DNA from: Duganella guangzhouensis
GTDB taxonomy: Bacteria; Pseudomonadota; Gammaproteobacteria; Burkholderiales; Burkholderiaceae_D
Reading direction: 5' to 3'
DNA: 64,000 nucleotides
NCBI RefSeq assembly: GCF_009674535.1
Contig: NZ_WKJK01000004.1
Span: 396,863 to 460,862 of the forward strand
Positions 52,267 to 61,885 of this stretch are shown here, piece after piece; the first letter of the stretch is position 1; each line of letters opens with the position of its first letter. The position numbers and the translations under genes were made by a program. Under the pieces are notes generated by a model. The model did not search any database. It was not told the DNA's origin and worked only from the letters and a program-made list of their open reading frames with translations.

Positions 52267-54414
52267 ATGCAAGATAAATTTCCCCATACCGCGATTCAGT
52301 GTCTGACTGCCATCGCGCAGCATCATGGTCTGCAAATCAATCCTGAACGCCTGATTGACGAGAATGCCTTGCGTGCCGAGGAGCCCAATACCGGCGCGCT
52401 GCTGCGCATCGCCGCCGATATCGGCTTGAAAGCCAAGGCCGACAAGCTGACCTGGTCGCGCCTGATGGCGCAGGGCGGCGTGTTCCCGCTGATGGCGCGC
52501 CTGGTCGACGGCAATATGATCATCGTGGTGGGCGTCAAGCCGGGCGACAATGGCGAAGACCAGGTCGCGGTGCTGAACCCGGCCGCCGCCAACGCGCAAG
52601 TGGTGCTGGTGGCGCGCAGCGACTTCGAGCAGCGTTGGCTGGGCGACGTCATCTTCATCAAACGCCAGCACAAGCTGACCGATCCCAACCAGCCGTTCGG
52701 CCTGCGCTGGTTCATCCCCGAAATCCTGAAACAGAAGTCGGCCTTCCGCGACATCTTCATCGCCGCGATCGCGATGCAGCTGCTGGCGCTGGCCTCGCCG
52801 ATCTTCTTCCAACTGGTGATCGACAAGGTGCTGACCCACCAGAGCGTGACCACGCTGCAGGTGCTGGGTGTCGGCATCGTGGCGGCGCTGGTGTTCGACT
52901 CCACCTTCGGCTTCCTGCGCCAGACCCTGACCCTGGCCGCTTCCAACAAGATCGACATGCGGCTGACGCGACGCGTGTTCGCCCACCTGCTGTCGCTGCC
53001 GATCGACTTCTTTGAAACCACCAGCGCCGGCGTCATCACGCGCCACATGCAGCAGCTGGAAAAAATCCGCAGCTTCCTGACCGGCCGCCTGTTCGTCACC
53101 GCGCTGGATTTGATCGCGCTGGTGGTGTTCGTGCCGATTCTGTTCAGCTACTCGCTGAAGCTGACCCTGATCGTGTTGCTGTTTGCCGGCATGATCGGCG
53201 GCATCGTGCTGGCCATGGTGCCGACCTTCCAGCGCCGCCTCAACGCGCTGTACGCGGCCGAGGGCCAGCGTCAGGGCATGCTGGTGGAAACCATCCACGG
53301 CATGCGCACCGTCAAGGCGCTGGCGATCGAACCGTCGCAGCGCAAGGTGTGGGATCAACGTTCGGCCGAAGCGATCACCATGCACTTCCGGGTCGGCCAG
53401 ATTTCGATCGCCGGCAATTCGCTGACCGACTTCCTCGGCAAGCTGATGCCGGTGACCCTGATCATCGTCGGCGCCGCCGACGTGTTCGACAGCACGCTGA
53501 CGGTGGGCGCACTGATCGCGTTCCAGATGTTGTCCGGCCGCGTCACCCAGCCGCTGATTTCGATCGTCGGCCTGGTCAACGAATACCAGGAAACCGCGCT
53601 GTCGGTGAAGATGCTGGGCGAGGTGATGAACCGCTCGCCGGAAGGCCGCGCCGGCGCGGTCGGCCTGCGCCCGATCCTGAAGGGCGAGATCAAGTTCGAC
53701 AACGTGGTGTTCCGTTATCCGGGTTCGCAAAACCTGGCGCTGAACAAGGCCTCGTTCACGATTGAAGAAGGCACGGTGGTGGGGATCGTCGGCCGCTCCG
53801 GTTCCGGCAAGACCACCGTGACCAAGCTGATTCAGGGGCTGTATCCACTGCAGGAAGGCATCATCCGCTTTGACGGCATCGATGCGCGCGAGATCGAGCT
53901 GTCGCATCTGCGGCGCCAGATCGGCGTGGTGTTGCAGGAGAATTTCCTGTTCCGCGGCACGGTGCGCGACAACCTGTCGGTCACCAAGCCGGACGCGACG
54001 TTTGAAGAGCTGGTGGCCGCCGCGCAGGCGGCCGGCGCCGACGAATTCATTGAACGCTTGCCGCAGGGTTACGACACTGTACTGGAAGAAAACGCGACCA
54101 ATCTGTCCGGTGGCCAGAAGCAGCGGCTGTCTATCGCGCGCACGCTGGTGGCGCGGCCGCGTATCCTGATTCTGGATGAGGCGGCGTCGGCGCTGGACCC
54201 GGAATCGGAAGCGATCTTCATCAACAACCTGTCCAAGATCGCGGTCGGCCGCACGGTGGTGATGATTTCGCACCGCCTGTCGACCCTGGTCAACGCCGAC
54301 CGCATCATGGTCATGCAACAAGGCTCGCTGATGGACGCCGGCCGTCACGAAGAACTGCTTACCCGTAGCGAAACTTACCAGCATTTATGGAACCAGCAAA
54401 CAAGCCACCTGTAA
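52267..54414 (+). CDS. Type I secretion ABC transporter (HlyB type) with C39-like domain
   Basis: This 715-residue protein has an N-terminal C39-peptidase-like domain (~1-130), a six-helix membrane domain (~150-430) and an ABC ATPase (Walker A GRSGSGKTT, signature LSGGQKQR, Walker B ILILDEA, H-loop SHRLS). Alignment by eye with HlyB puts Thr where the catalytic Cys would be and Met in place of the His, so the domain is a non-cleaving CLD used for substrate binding. It energises one-step export from cytoplasm to outside. It follows the giant gene by 185 nt and overlaps hlyD by 28 nt. Confidence 0.93.
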   Translation: MQDKFPHTAIQCLTAIAQHHGLQINPERLIDENALRAEEPNTGALLRIAADIGLKAKADKLTWSRLMAQGGVFPLMARLVDGNMIIVVGVKPGDNGEDQVAVLNPAAANAQVVLVARSDFEQRWLGDVIFIKRQHKLTDPNQPFGLRWFIPEILKQKSAFRDIFIAAIAMQLLALASPIFFQLVIDKVLTHQSVTTLQVLGVGIVAALVFDSTFGFLRQTLTLAASNKIDMRLTRRVFAHLLSLPIDFFETTSAGVITRHMQQLEKIRSFLTGRLFVTALDLIALVVFVPILFSYSLKLTLIVLLFAGMIGGIVLAMVPTFQRRLNALYAAEGQRQGMLVETIHGMRTVKALAIEPSQRKVWDQRSAEAITMHFRVGQISIAGNSLTDFLGKLMPVTLIIVGAADVFDSTLTVGALIAFQMLSGRVTQPLISIVGLVNEYQETALSVKMLGEVMNRSPEGRAGAVGLRPILKGEIKFDNVVFRYPGSQNLALNKASFTIEEGTVVGIVGRSGSGKTTVTKLIQGLYPLQEGIIRFDGIDAREIELSHLRRQIGVVLQENFLFRGTVRDNLSVTKPDATFEELVAAAQAAGADEFIERLPQGYDTVLEENATNLSGGQKQRLSIARTLVARPRILILDEAASALDPESEAIFINNLSKIAVGRTVVMISHRLSTLVNADRIMVMQQGSLMDAGRHEELLTRSETYQHLWNQQTSHL

Positions 54415-55748
54415 ACGTCAAGCGCGGCAAGAAGGACGAAACTGAAATCGACTTTCTGCCGGATGCCGACGCCATCGAGCGCAATCCGCTGCCGAGGTTC
54501 GTGCGGCTGACGCTGCACGTGCTGTTGGGCGCGTTTGCCTTCTTCATCATCTGGGCTTGCGTGTCGCCGGTGGAGAAGATCGTCATCGCCCACGGCAAGC
54601 TGGTCAATCCACTACCCAATATTGTGGTGCAGCCGCTGGACACCTCGATCATTCAAAGCCTGAATGTGCGGGTCGGCCAGGTGGTCAAGAAGGGCCAGGT
54701 GCTGGCGACGCTGGACCCGACCTTCACCGCCGCCGATGAAAGCCAACTGCGCACCCGCTTTGAGTCGCTGCAGAACCAGACCAGCAGCCTGCGCGCCGAA
54801 CTGGCCGGCAAGCCGGGCGCGACGGTGACGACCAAGAGCAGCGACGATGCCCAGCTACAGGCGCAGCTGTCGGTCGAGCGCAAGGCCAATTACGAGGCGC
54901 AAAAGTCCAAGATGGACGAGAACATCGCGCGCCTCAAAGCCGGCCTGGATACCAATCTGCACGACCAAGGCATTCTGGCGCAACGCGTCAAGTCGCTGCG
55001 CGAAGTGGAAGCCATGCAGGAGCAGCTGATGGCCGAGCAGTTCGGCGCCAAGATGCACTTGCTGGAAGCGCGCGACCGCCGCCTCGAAGTCGAGCGCGAC
55101 ATGGACCTGCAGCGCAACAAGGCCACCGAGATGAAGCGTGAGCTGGCATCGGCGCAGGCCGAGCGTGCCGCGTTTGAAAAGAACTGGCGCCAGAAATCGA
55201 TGGAAGACTTGCTGAGCGCCAGCCGCGAGCGCGACAGCATCGCCGAGCAGCTGGCCAAGGCAGACAAGCGCAACAAGATGATCCAGATGGTGGCGCCGGC
55301 GGACGCGGTGGTGCTGGAAATCGCCAAGCTGTCGGTCGGCTCCATCGTGCGCGAGGCCGAGCCGCTGTTCACGCTGGTGCCGCTGGGGAATGACCTGGAA
55401 GCGGAAGTGCAGATCGATTCGCAGGACGTCGGCTTCATCAAGGTGGGCGCGCTGGCGCACTTGAAGGTGGATGCGTTCTCGTTCCAGGAGCACGGCATGC
55501 TGGATGGTAAAGTGCGCTTCATCAGCCAGGATTCGTTCAAGCGCGAGACGCCGGAAAAGAATGGCTCGGAAGCTTATTTCCTGAGCCGCATCCCGTTCAG
55601 CGGCCAGCTGCGCAAGCTGCCGGGCGACGGCCGGCTGTTGCCGGGCATGACGGTGACGGCGGAAATCGTGGTCGGTCACCGCACGGTGATGTCCTACCTG
55701 ATGTTCCCGCTGACGCGCGCGCTGGATGAATCGATACGCGAACCATAA
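54387..55748 (+). CDS. Type I secretion membrane fusion protein (HlyD type)
   Basis: This 453-residue protein has a cytoplasmic N-terminus, one membrane segment (LLGAFAFFIIWACVS, ~50-65), a lipoyl-like half motif (VQPLDTSIIQSLNVRVGQVVKKGQ), a long coiled-coil hairpin (~115-300) and a beta-barrel end with VTAEIVVGHRTVMSYLMFPL. It bridges the ABC transporter and a TolC-type outer-membrane channel. No tolC gene is in the window. The start overlaps the transporter gene; the end overlaps the GT2 gene by 23 nt. Confidence 0.93.
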   Translation: MEPANKPPVNVKRGKKDETEIDFLPDADAIERNPLPRFVRLTLHVLLGAFAFFIIWACVSPVEKIVIAHGKLVNPLPNIVVQPLDTSIIQSLNVRVGQVVKKGQVLATLDPTFTAADESQLRTRFESLQNQTSSLRAELAGKPGATVTTKSSDDAQLQAQLSVERKANYEAQKSKMDENIARLKAGLDTNLHDQGILAQRVKSLREVEAMQEQLMAEQFGAKMHLLEARDRRLEVERDMDLQRNKATEMKRELASAQAERAAFEKNWRQKSMEDLLSASRERDSIAEQLAKADKRNKMIQMVAPADAVVLEIAKLSVGSIVREAEPLFTLVPLGNDLEAEVQIDSQDVGFIKVGALAHLKVDAFSFQEHGMLDGKVRFISQDSFKRETPEKNGSEAYFLSRIPFSGQLRKLPGDGRLLPGMTVTAEIVVGHRTVMSYLMFPLTRALDESIREP

Positions 55749-56550
55749 CTTGCCGGAGTATTCCTTGTTCACCATCATCATCCCCACCCACGAGCGTCCA
55801 ATACTGCTGATGCGCACGCTGGAATCGCTGATCGCGCAGACCTGCCAGGACTTCAAGGTGGTCATCGTGTCGGACTCGGCTGGCTATCTGCCGCCGTACC
55901 AGCATCTGAACCAGCTGGCCGGGCGTTTCGACTATGTGCTGCGCTGCTCGGGCACGCCAGGGCCGGCGGCCAGCCGCAACCTGGGGTTGGCGATCGCCGA
56001 TGGCGAGTACATCCTGTTCCTCGACGATGACGACACCTATCGCCCGGATCACCTGGCCAAGCTGAAGGCGCGGCTGTCGCAGGACCAGCCGGAGCTGCTG
56101 TTCCACGATTTCCAGGTGCAGAACGAGGACCGCACCGTCAATCCGCCCAAGCTGCTGCCGGGCGGGCAGAAGATTTCGATTGCCGATGTGACGTTTGACA
56201 GCGTGTATGTGCGCAACCGCATCCCGAACAGCTGCGTGGCCTATCGCCGCGATGTGCTGCAAGGGGTGCGCAACGAGACCGATCTGATCATCTACGAAGA
56301 CTGGGATTTTCTGCTGGCCGCGATGCACGGCCGCCAGCTGGTGCACTTCGACACCGATGGCGTGGTGATCCACAAGAGCGCGGCCACCGCGCCGGAGAAT
56401 ATGCGGCGCGGCAATTCACGCGATGACAAGATCGTTGAGGTGATGCTACAGCTGTACCGCAAGCATCCGGGGCCGAATATGGAGACGCGCCTGACCCGTC
56501 AGGCGCTGATGGCCAGCGCCGGCGTGGCGCTCGACTTGTCGCACTTCTAA
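55726..56550 (+). CDS. Family 2 glycosyltransferase
   Basis: This 274-residue protein has the GT-A start FTIIIPTHERPILLMRTLESLI and the DxD-type motif FLDDDDTYRPDH, then YEDWDFLLAA. It transfers a sugar from a nucleotide donor; the acceptor is unknown. The ATG at 55726 overlaps hlyD; a TTG at 55765 with a GGAG site 7 nt upstream is an alternative start and would suit the family's usual N-terminus. It may glycosylate the secreted repeat protein or belong to the polysaccharide locus; context permits both. Confidence 0.85.
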   Translation: MNRYANHNLPEYSLFTIIIPTHERPILLMRTLESLIAQTCQDFKVVIVSDSAGYLPPYQHLNQLAGRFDYVLRCSGTPGPAASRNLGLAIADGEYILFLDDDDTYRPDHLAKLKARLSQDQPELLFHDFQVQNEDRTVNPPKLLPGGQKISIADVTFDSVYVRNRIPNSCVAYRRDVLQGVRNETDLIIYEDWDFLLAAMHGRQLVHFDTDGVVIHKSAATAPENMRRGNSRDDKIVEVMLQLYRKHPGPNMETRLTRQALMASAGVALDLSHF

Positions 56551-56558
56551 ACAGCCGA

Positions 56559-56612
56559 GCTCGTGTCCGATTTTTAGAACTGACCCCGAAGGGGGGACAT
56601 CAAGGGGGACAT
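56559..56612. repeat. Degraded type B palindrome arm and short tandem repeat
   Basis: GCTCGTGT (56559-56566) and ACTGACCCCG (56579-56588) occur in the order and spacing of the right arm of the type B palindromes. The left arm is missing. A short tandem GGGGGACATCA follows twice (about 56591-56615). It lies between two converging genes, as do two of the intact copies. Confidence 0.5.
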
Positions 56613-57514
56613 CAGGCGTGGTGGAACAGGGCCAGGCCTTGCGCCAGGCCGACTTTCGGCCGCCAGCCCGGCACGCTGCGGTAGCTGTGCCAAGGCACCA
56701 TCACTTCGCGCTCGCGGTAGGGGCGGCCGCCCCATTCGATGTTCAACGGTTTGCCGCTGACCTCGGCATACAGCGCGGCGAGCGCTTTCAGCGGCAGCGG
56801 CTGGCCGCTGGAGACGCCGTATTCTTCCATCGCCCCCGCTTGCGTGCTCAGCTGTTCGGCGGCCAGCAGGAAGGCGTCCAGCACGTCGTCGATGTAGACC
56901 AGGTCCATCAGCTGTTCGCCGGGTGACATGCCGAGCGTGCTGCCGTCGTTGGCGAGGCGCTTGAGCAGGTTCAGTATCTTGGGCCGGGTGTCGCCGGCGC
57001 CGTAGGTGTCGAACAGCTTGAGCGTGACTACGCGCAAGCCGTGCACTTCGATGTAGTAGCGCAGCAGGGCGTTAAAGGCTTGCTTGGTGGCCGCGTACAG
57101 GCAGACCGGGTTGTAGGCTTGGTCCTGGTAGTGCTCCCACGAGGTGCCGGTGTTGACCAGCTGCCGCGCGCCGCAGGCGGCCATGGCTTCCACCAACTGG
57201 GTGGAGAACAGCAGGTTGGCGTTGATCAGGCGGTCGATGTCTTCCGCTTTGTGGGTGGCCAAGAACAGCGAGGCCAGGTGGAACACGATGTCCGGCGCGG
57301 CGCTGCGCAGGATGGTGATCAGTTGCAGCGTGCTGCCGTCGTGGCGGTGCAGGTGCAGCCGGCCGCCGGCGTCCGGCAGGCCGGCGGTGGACGAGCTGGC
57401 GCGCAGCACCAGGTGGACTTCCCAGCCATCGGCCAGCAGCCGACGCGTCAGCGCGGCGCCGATGAAGCCGGAGGCGCCGGTCACCAGCGCCCGGCGCGGG
57501 GCGGCGGCGCTCAT
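56612..57514 (-). CDS. NAD-dependent epimerase/reductase (CDP-dideoxyhexose branch)
   Basis: This 300-residue SDR protein has the dinucleotide motif TGASGFIGAAL and the YxxxK pair in CLYAATKQAF. The segment NTGTSWEHYQDQAYNPVCLYA resembles CDP-abequose/paratose/ascarylose synthases. It would reduce the 4-keto group of a CDP-4-keto-3,6-dideoxyhexose. ATG 57514 overlaps the preceding epimerase gene (ATGA). It is the last gene of the minus-strand operon. Which epimer it makes cannot be told from sequence. Confidence 0.83.
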   Translation of the reverse strand: MSAAAPRRALVTGASGFIGAALTRRLLADGWEVHLVLRASSSTAGLPDAGGRLHLHRHDGSTLQLITILRSAAPDIVFHLASLFLATHKAEDIDRLINANLLFSTQLVEAMAACGARQLVNTGTSWEHYQDQAYNPVCLYAATKQAFNALLRYYIEVHGLRVVTLKLFDTYGAGDTRPKILNLLKRLANDGSTLGMSPGEQLMDLVYIDDVLDAFLLAAEQLSTQAGAMEEYGVSSGQPLPLKALAALYAEVSGKPLNIEWGGRPYREREVMVPWHSYRSVPGWRPKVGLAQGLALFHHA

Positions 57515-58074
57515 GGCGCGCTCCCGGCGGCGTGGTAGACGAACGGGCTGTCGAATTCGGCCAGCGCGGGGAAGCTGTGGTCGCGCGGCGACATGATGGG
57601 GGCTGGCGCCGGCCAGGCGATGCCGGCCGAATTCCACAGCACGCCGCCGTCGTTGTTGGGCGCGTAGGTGGTGGTGACTTTGTAGACCATCAGCGATTGC
57701 TCGCTCAGCGAGCAGAAGCCATGCGCCAGCCCGGCCGGCAGGTACAGCATGTGGCCGTTCTCGGCGCTCAGTTCCAGCGTGATGTGCTGGCCGTAGGCCG
57801 GCGAGCCGCGGCGCAGATCGAGCGCCACGTCCAGCACCGCGCCTTGGGTGCAGTAGACCAGCTTGGCGTGGTCGTGAGGCGGGGTCTGGAAGTGCAGGCC
57901 GCGGATCACGCCGCGCTGCGAGGTCGAATAGTATTCCTCGGCGAAATCGGTGGCCAGGCCGTGGTCGCGGAAGATGTCTTCATGGAAGACTTTGACGAAG
58001 CTGCCGCGCTCGTCACGACGGATGTCGGTGATGATCTGGAAGCAGCCGGGAATGGCGGTGGCGACAATCTTCAT
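57511..58074 (-). CDS. dTDP-4-dehydrorhamnose 3,5-epimerase family protein (AscE/RfbC-like)
   Basis: This 187-residue cupin has the RmlC-type pattern: FVKVFHEDIFRDHGL, GVIRGLHFQTPP with the catalytic His, and LPAGLAHGFCSLSE. In this locus the CDP-sugar genes come first, so the likely substrate is a CDP-4-keto-3,6-dideoxyhexose and the role is C5 epimerisation as in ascarylose synthesis (AscE). No rmlA/B/D genes are present in the window, which argues against a dTDP-rhamnose role. Confidence 0.82.
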   Translation of the reverse strand: MKIVATAIPGCFQIITDIRRDERGSFVKVFHEDIFRDHGLATDFAEEYYSTSQRGVIRGLHFQTPPHDHAKLVYCTQGAVLDVALDLRRGSPAYGQHITLELSAENGHMLYLPAGLAHGFCSLSEQSLMVYKVTTTYAPNNDGGVLWNSAGIAWPAPAPIMSPRDHSFPALAEFDSPFVYHAAGSAP

Positions 58075-58080
58075 GATGGC

Positions 58081-58863
58081 TTATGTGCGGGGATAGTTTT
58101 CGTCCAGGCGCACCAGCGCGCGCGCGATGACCTTGTCCGGCCCCCATTCGGCGATGCGCTTGGACAGCAGGAAGGCTTGCAGCCGCTCGCAGCAGAAGGC
58201 CATGCTGCGGTCGGTGTAGCCGGGACGGTGGATGTAGTGATGGCGGAAGTAGCGCGACATCACCAGTTCGAGGTCATGCACGATGTCGACAAACCACTGC
58301 ACCGGGATGTAGGCCACCGTCGGCGCCGTGATGAACGAGGGATTGCTGAGGAAGTTGGCGGCTTCCAGGTTGGTGATGACGCCGCAATCGACGGCGTCGC
58401 CGAAGAACATCAGCATGTCGCGGGTGGTGCCGTTGGCGTCGTACTGTTGCAGGATGCTGCCGGCGAAGGTGACCGAGATCGGCACGATCGGCGTCTGCAT
58501 GTCGCCGTAGAAGTGCTCCGGCCTGACTTGCGCCAGCAGGTCGGGATGGGCGTGGTAGTTGAAGCCGGTCAGCACGCCGATCGGCTCGGTCAGGGCGAAA
58601 CGGCGGTAGTGGCAAAAGCCGACGAAGCCTGTCGATTTGTTGGCGATCAGCTGGCGGCGCACTTCGAACAGCGCCAGGTATTCGCCCAGGTAGCGGTTGC
58701 GCCGCGCCTCTTCCGGCGACAGCAGCTTGCTCATGGCCAGGCCGTTTTCCGGCACGTAATCGCCCGAGCCCAGCATGGTCATGAAGTCCGGCATCTGCCA
58801 GCTGAAGGGCGCGTGGGCGATGCAGTAAAAAAGTGGCCTGTCGTTTATTTTATCGTTCATCAC
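58081..58863 (-). CDS. Probable DUF4422-like glycosyltransferase
   Basis: This 260-residue protein has no signal or membrane segment. GFVGFCHYRRFAL and the preceding LGEYLALFEVRR resemble the DUF4422 family of capsular and LPS glycosyltransferases (motif GLxHYRRYF). Its place inside the sugar operon agrees with this. It overlaps the methyltransferase gene by 4 nt. The acceptor and donor are not predictable. Confidence 0.6.
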   Translation of the reverse strand: MMNDKINDRPLFYCIAHAPFSWQMPDFMTMLGSGDYVPENGLAMSKLLSPEEARRNRYLGEYLALFEVRRQLIANKSTGFVGFCHYRRFALTEPIGVLTGFNYHAHPDLLAQVRPEHFYGDMQTPIVPISVTFAGSILQQYDANGTTRDMLMFFGDAVDCGVITNLEAANFLSNPSFITAPTVAYIPVQWFVDIVHDLELVMSRYFRHHYIHRPGYTDRSMAFCCERLQAFLLSKRIAEWGPDKVIARALVRLDENYPRT

Positions 58864-59459
58864 GCGGGCACGGCTTTAATCAGGTAGTGGGACGGCTGGG
58901 CCGCATCCAGCAGCGTCTGCGCTTCCAGCCCCTGTTCGGCGGCGCGCTGGCGCAGCGCCGCTTCGATTTCGGGCGGCAGCGGGGCCGGATTCAGCAGCAC
59001 CCCGCTGACGACGCGGAAGCCGCTCTGCTGGAACAGGTTGAGAATGTCGGTGATGGTCCAGGCATGGCGCGGCGGCGTCGCCGGCGCATCCCAGTAGACG
59101 CCGTTGGTAATGCGGGCGACGACGCAGGCGTCCACCGGCAGTACCTTGCGTACCCGTTGCAGCACCCGCGCCGGGTTGGCCAGCTGCTCCAGCGAGGCGT
59201 CGAAATACCAGCCGTCGGCCCATTCCAGCTGCTTGTAGAGGGCGTCGCTGGCGCTGTGGAGGTCGGCCTGGTAGACGCGCTCGGCGTAGTCACGCGCATG
59301 TTGTGCGCGCGCCGGTTCGGCCTCCACCACCAGCAGCGACGAGGCCGGATACAAGGCGCGGTAGTCGCGCGCCAGTTCGCCGTCGTTGGCGCCGGCCTGC
59401 ACCAGCAGGCGGGCGTTCGGCGGCAGCATGGAGCGGAACGGTTCTACATACGAATGCAT
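58860..59459 (-). CDS. Class I SAM-dependent methyltransferase
   Basis: This 199-residue protein has the SAM motif I region LLVQAGANDGELARDY and motif II LLVVEAEPARAQ, in the Rossmann order of class I methyltransferases. It probably methylates a sugar of the surface polysaccharide. The substrate is unknown. It starts 5 nt after the rfbH stop. Confidence 0.68.
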   Translation of the reverse strand: MHSYVEPFRSMLPPNARLLVQAGANDGELARDYRALYPASSLLVVEAEPARAQHARDYAERVYQADLHSASDALYKQLEWADGWYFDASLEQLANPARVLQRVRKVLPVDACVVARITNGVYWDAPATPPRHAWTITDILNLFQQSGFRVVSGVLLNPAPLPPEIEAALRQRAAEQGLEAQTLLDAAQPSHYLIKAVPA

Positions 59460-59463
59460 CGCG

Positions 59464-60789
59464 TTAGAAGTTGACGCCGAAGAAGGCTTCCAGCTTGTCG
59501 ACCACGAAGTCCAGCATTTCGCGGCTCAGGCCGGGGTAGACGCCGACCCAGAAGGTGTCGTTCATCACGCGGTCGGTGTTGGTCAGCTCGCCGGAGATGC
59601 GGTAGGTGCGGCCCTGCATGTAGGGCTGGCGCACCAGGTTGCCGGCGAACAGCAAACGGGTGCCGATCTTGTGCTGGTCCAGATAGGTCAGCAGGTCGAC
59701 CCGGGCCACATTGGCTTCCGGCTTCAAGGTCATCGGGAAGCCGAACCACGACGGGTCGGAATTCTCGGTGGCTTCCGGCAGGATCAGGAATTCCTCGCAG
59801 GATTTCAGGCGATCCTTCAGATACGCGAAGTTGTCCTTGCGGGCCTGGATGAAGCCGTGCGCGCGGTCGATCTGCGCCAGGCCGCAGGCGGCTTGCATGT
59901 CGGTGATCTTGAGGTTGTAGCCGAGGTGGCTGTAGGTGTACTTGTGGTCGTAACCGGCCGGCAGCGTGCCGAAGCACTGGCAGAAGCGCTTGCCGCAGGT
60001 GTTGTCCTTGCCCGGCGGGCAGTAGCAGTCGCGGCCCCAGTCGCGGAACGATTCGGCGATCATCTTCAGTTCCGGATTGTTGGTGAACACGGCGCCGCCT
60101 TCGCCCATGGTGATGTGGTGCGCCGGGTAGAACGACATGGTGCCGATGTCGCCGAAGGTGCCGACCATCTTGCCGTTGTAGGTCGAGCCGAGGGCGTCGC
60201 AGCAATCCTCGATCAGCCACAGATTGTATTTCTTGCAGATCGCGGTGATGACGTCCAGGTTGTACGGGTTGCCCAGCGTGTGGGCCAGCATGATGGCCTT
60301 GGTCTTGGGCGAGATCGCCGCTTCCAGCTTGGTGACGTCGATGTTGTAGGTGCCGAGCTCGACGTCGACAAACACCGGCACTGCGCCGAATTGAATGATG
60401 GGGTTGACGGTGGTCGGGAAGCCGGCCGCCACGCCGATCACCTCGTCGCCCTGCTGGATCGCGCGCGCGCCCAGCTTGGGCGAGGTCAGCGCGCTGAAGG
60501 CGACCAGGTTGGCGGACGAGCCGGAGTTCACGGTGATCAGGAAGTCCACGCCGATCAGCTTGGCCAGCTTGGCTTCGAACTGGTCGTTGAAGCGGCCGGT
60601 GGTCAGCCAGGCGTCCAGCGAGGCGTGCACCATCAGTTCCATTTCCGGCGCGCCGACCACTTTGCCGGCCGGCGGGATGACGGTCACGCCCGGCTCGAAG
60701 GCCTTGGGCTGGCTGGCCAGCGCGCCGTATTCGGCCACCAGCTGGATGATCTGTGCGCGGAGTTGTTCCTTGTTTTGTGCTTCACTCAT
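59464..60789 (-). CDS. rfbH: CDP-6-deoxy-4-keto-glucose 3-dehydrase (E1 type)
   Basis: This 441-residue PLP protein of the DegT/DnrJ/EryC1 fold has [14 protein letters not shown] and [16 protein letters not shown]. His stands where aminotransferases have the PLP-lysine, the mark of the C3-deoxygenating E1/RfbH enzymes. A Cys cluster ([19 protein letters not shown]) would hold the [2Fe-2S] centre. It removes the 3-hydroxyl of CDP-4-keto-6-deoxyglucose. The E3-type reductase that completes the reaction is not in the window. Confidence 0.95.
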   Translation of the reverse strand: MSEAQNKEQLRAQIIQLVAEYGALASQPKAFEPGVTVIPPAGKVVGAPEMELMVHASLDAWLTTGRFNDQFEAKLAKLIGVDFLITVNSGSSANLVAFSALTSPKLGARAIQQGDEVIGVAAGFPTTVNPIIQFGAVPVFVDVELGTYNIDVTKLEAAISPKTKAIMLAHTLGNPYNLDVITAICKKYNLWLIEDCCDALGSTYNGKMVGTFGDIGTMSFYPAHHITMGEGGAVFTNNPELKMIAESFRDWGRDCYCPPGKDNTCGKRFCQCFGTLPAGYDHKYTYSHLGYNLKITDMQAACGLAQIDRAHGFIQARKDNFAYLKDRLKSCEEFLILPEATENSDPSWFGFPMTLKPEANVARVDLLTYLDQHKIGTRLLFAGNLVRQPYMQGRTYRISGELTNTDRVMNDTFWVGVYPGLSREMLDFVVDKLEAFFGVNF

Positions 60790-60799
60790 GATTGCTGCC

Positions 60800-61885
60800 T
60801 TAAAGAGGTGCGAGGGGTGCGGTATTTTGATAGGTGTCGATTTGAGTCAGCGTCAGCGCGCGCATGTCGGCGCCCGTCACGTGGGCCTGATGCCACTCAA
60901 CGATCTTGTCGATAGTGTGGGCCAGATGCCAGCGCGGCTGCCATTGCAGGCGGGCGCGGGCCTTGGAGCAGTCCAGCTTGAGATAGTGTGCCTCATGTGG
61001 CTGCGGCGCGGCGTCCAGTTCCCAGGCGGCGCCGTCGCCCCAGCTTTGGCACAGGTGTTCGATGATCCACTCGACCGGGCGGGCGTCGGTGTCGTGCGGG
61101 CCGAAGTTGAAGCCCTCGGCGTACGCCGCGCCATGCTCATACAGGTGTTCGGCCAGCGTCAGATAGCCGGACAGCGGCTCCAGCACGTGCTGCCACGGGC
61201 GGATCGCGTGCGGGCTGCGGATGCGCACCGGCTGGCCGGCGGCGATGGCGCGTACCATGTCGGGGATCAGGCGGTCCTCGGCCCAGTCGCCGCCGCCGAT
61301 GACGTTGCCGGCGCGGCCGGACGCCAGCGCCACGCCGTGCTCGGCATATTTTTCTGGATTGAAGAAGGACGAGCGGTAGCCGGCCGTGACCAGCTCGGCG
61401 CAGGCCTTGCTGTTGCTGTACGGGTCGTAGCCGCCGAAGGCTTCGTTCTCGCGATAGCCCCAGGCCCATTCCTTGTTCTCGTAGCACTTGTCGCTGGTGA
61501 CGTTGACCACCGCCTTGATGCCGGGCGTGTTGCGCACCGCTTCAAAGAAGTTGACCAGGCCCATGACGTTGGTGGCGTAGGTCTCGACCGGGTTGGCGTA
61601 GGAGTAGCGCACCAGCGCCTGCGCCGCCATGTGGATGACGATTTCCGGCTGCGCCTGTTGCATGGCGGCCTGCAGGGCGGCGGCATCGCGGATGTCGCCG
61701 ATAATGGAGGTCATGCCGCCGCCGACCTGGGCCACGTCGAACAGATTTGGATTGCTGGGCGCCGGCAGCGCGTAGCCGGTGACGTGCGCGCCGAGCTGTT
61801 GCAGCCACAGGCTGAGCCAGCTGCCCTTGAAGCCGGTGTGGCCGGTCAGGAACACCCGCTTGCCTTGCCAGAACGACGGCTTCAT
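60800..61885 (-). CDS. rfbG: CDP-glucose 4,6-dehydratase
   Basis: This 361-residue SDR enzyme has the dinucleotide motif [13 protein letters not shown], the catalytic Thr/Tyr/Lys region ([21 protein letters not shown]) and [19 protein letters not shown]. It makes CDP-4-keto-6-deoxyglucose. ATG 61885 was chosen because it overlaps the rfbF stop and gives the family's normal length. Confidence 0.96.
   Translation of the reverse strand: MKPSFWQGKRVFLTGHTGFKGSWLSLWLQQLGAHVTGYALPAPSNPNLFDVAQVGGGMTSIIGDIRDAAALQAAMQQAQPEIVIHMAAQALVRYSYANPVETYATNVMGLVNFFEAVRNTPGIKAVVNVTSDKCYENKEWAWGYRENEAFGGYDPYSNSKACAELVTAGYRSSFFNPEKYAEHGVALASGRAGNVIGGGDWAEDRLIPDMVRAIAAGQPVRIRSPHAIRPWQHVLEPLSGYLTLAEHLYEHGAAYAEGFNFGPHDTDARPVEWIIEHLCQSWGDGAAWELDAAPQPHEAHYLKLDCSKARARLQWQPRWHLAHTIDKIVEWHQAHVTGADMRALTLTQIDTYQNTAPLAPL

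Noticed and set aside
52267..52660. A bacteriocin-type processing peptidase at the N-terminus of the ABC transporter
   Set aside because: The catalytic Cys and His positions appear to be Thr and Met, so it is a degenerate C39-like domain, and the substrate has no double-glycine leader.
57511..58074. Calling the RmlC-like gene rfbC of dTDP-rhamnose synthesis
   Set aside because: No rmlA, rmlB or rmlD gene is in the window, and the flanking genes are of the CDP-sugar route.
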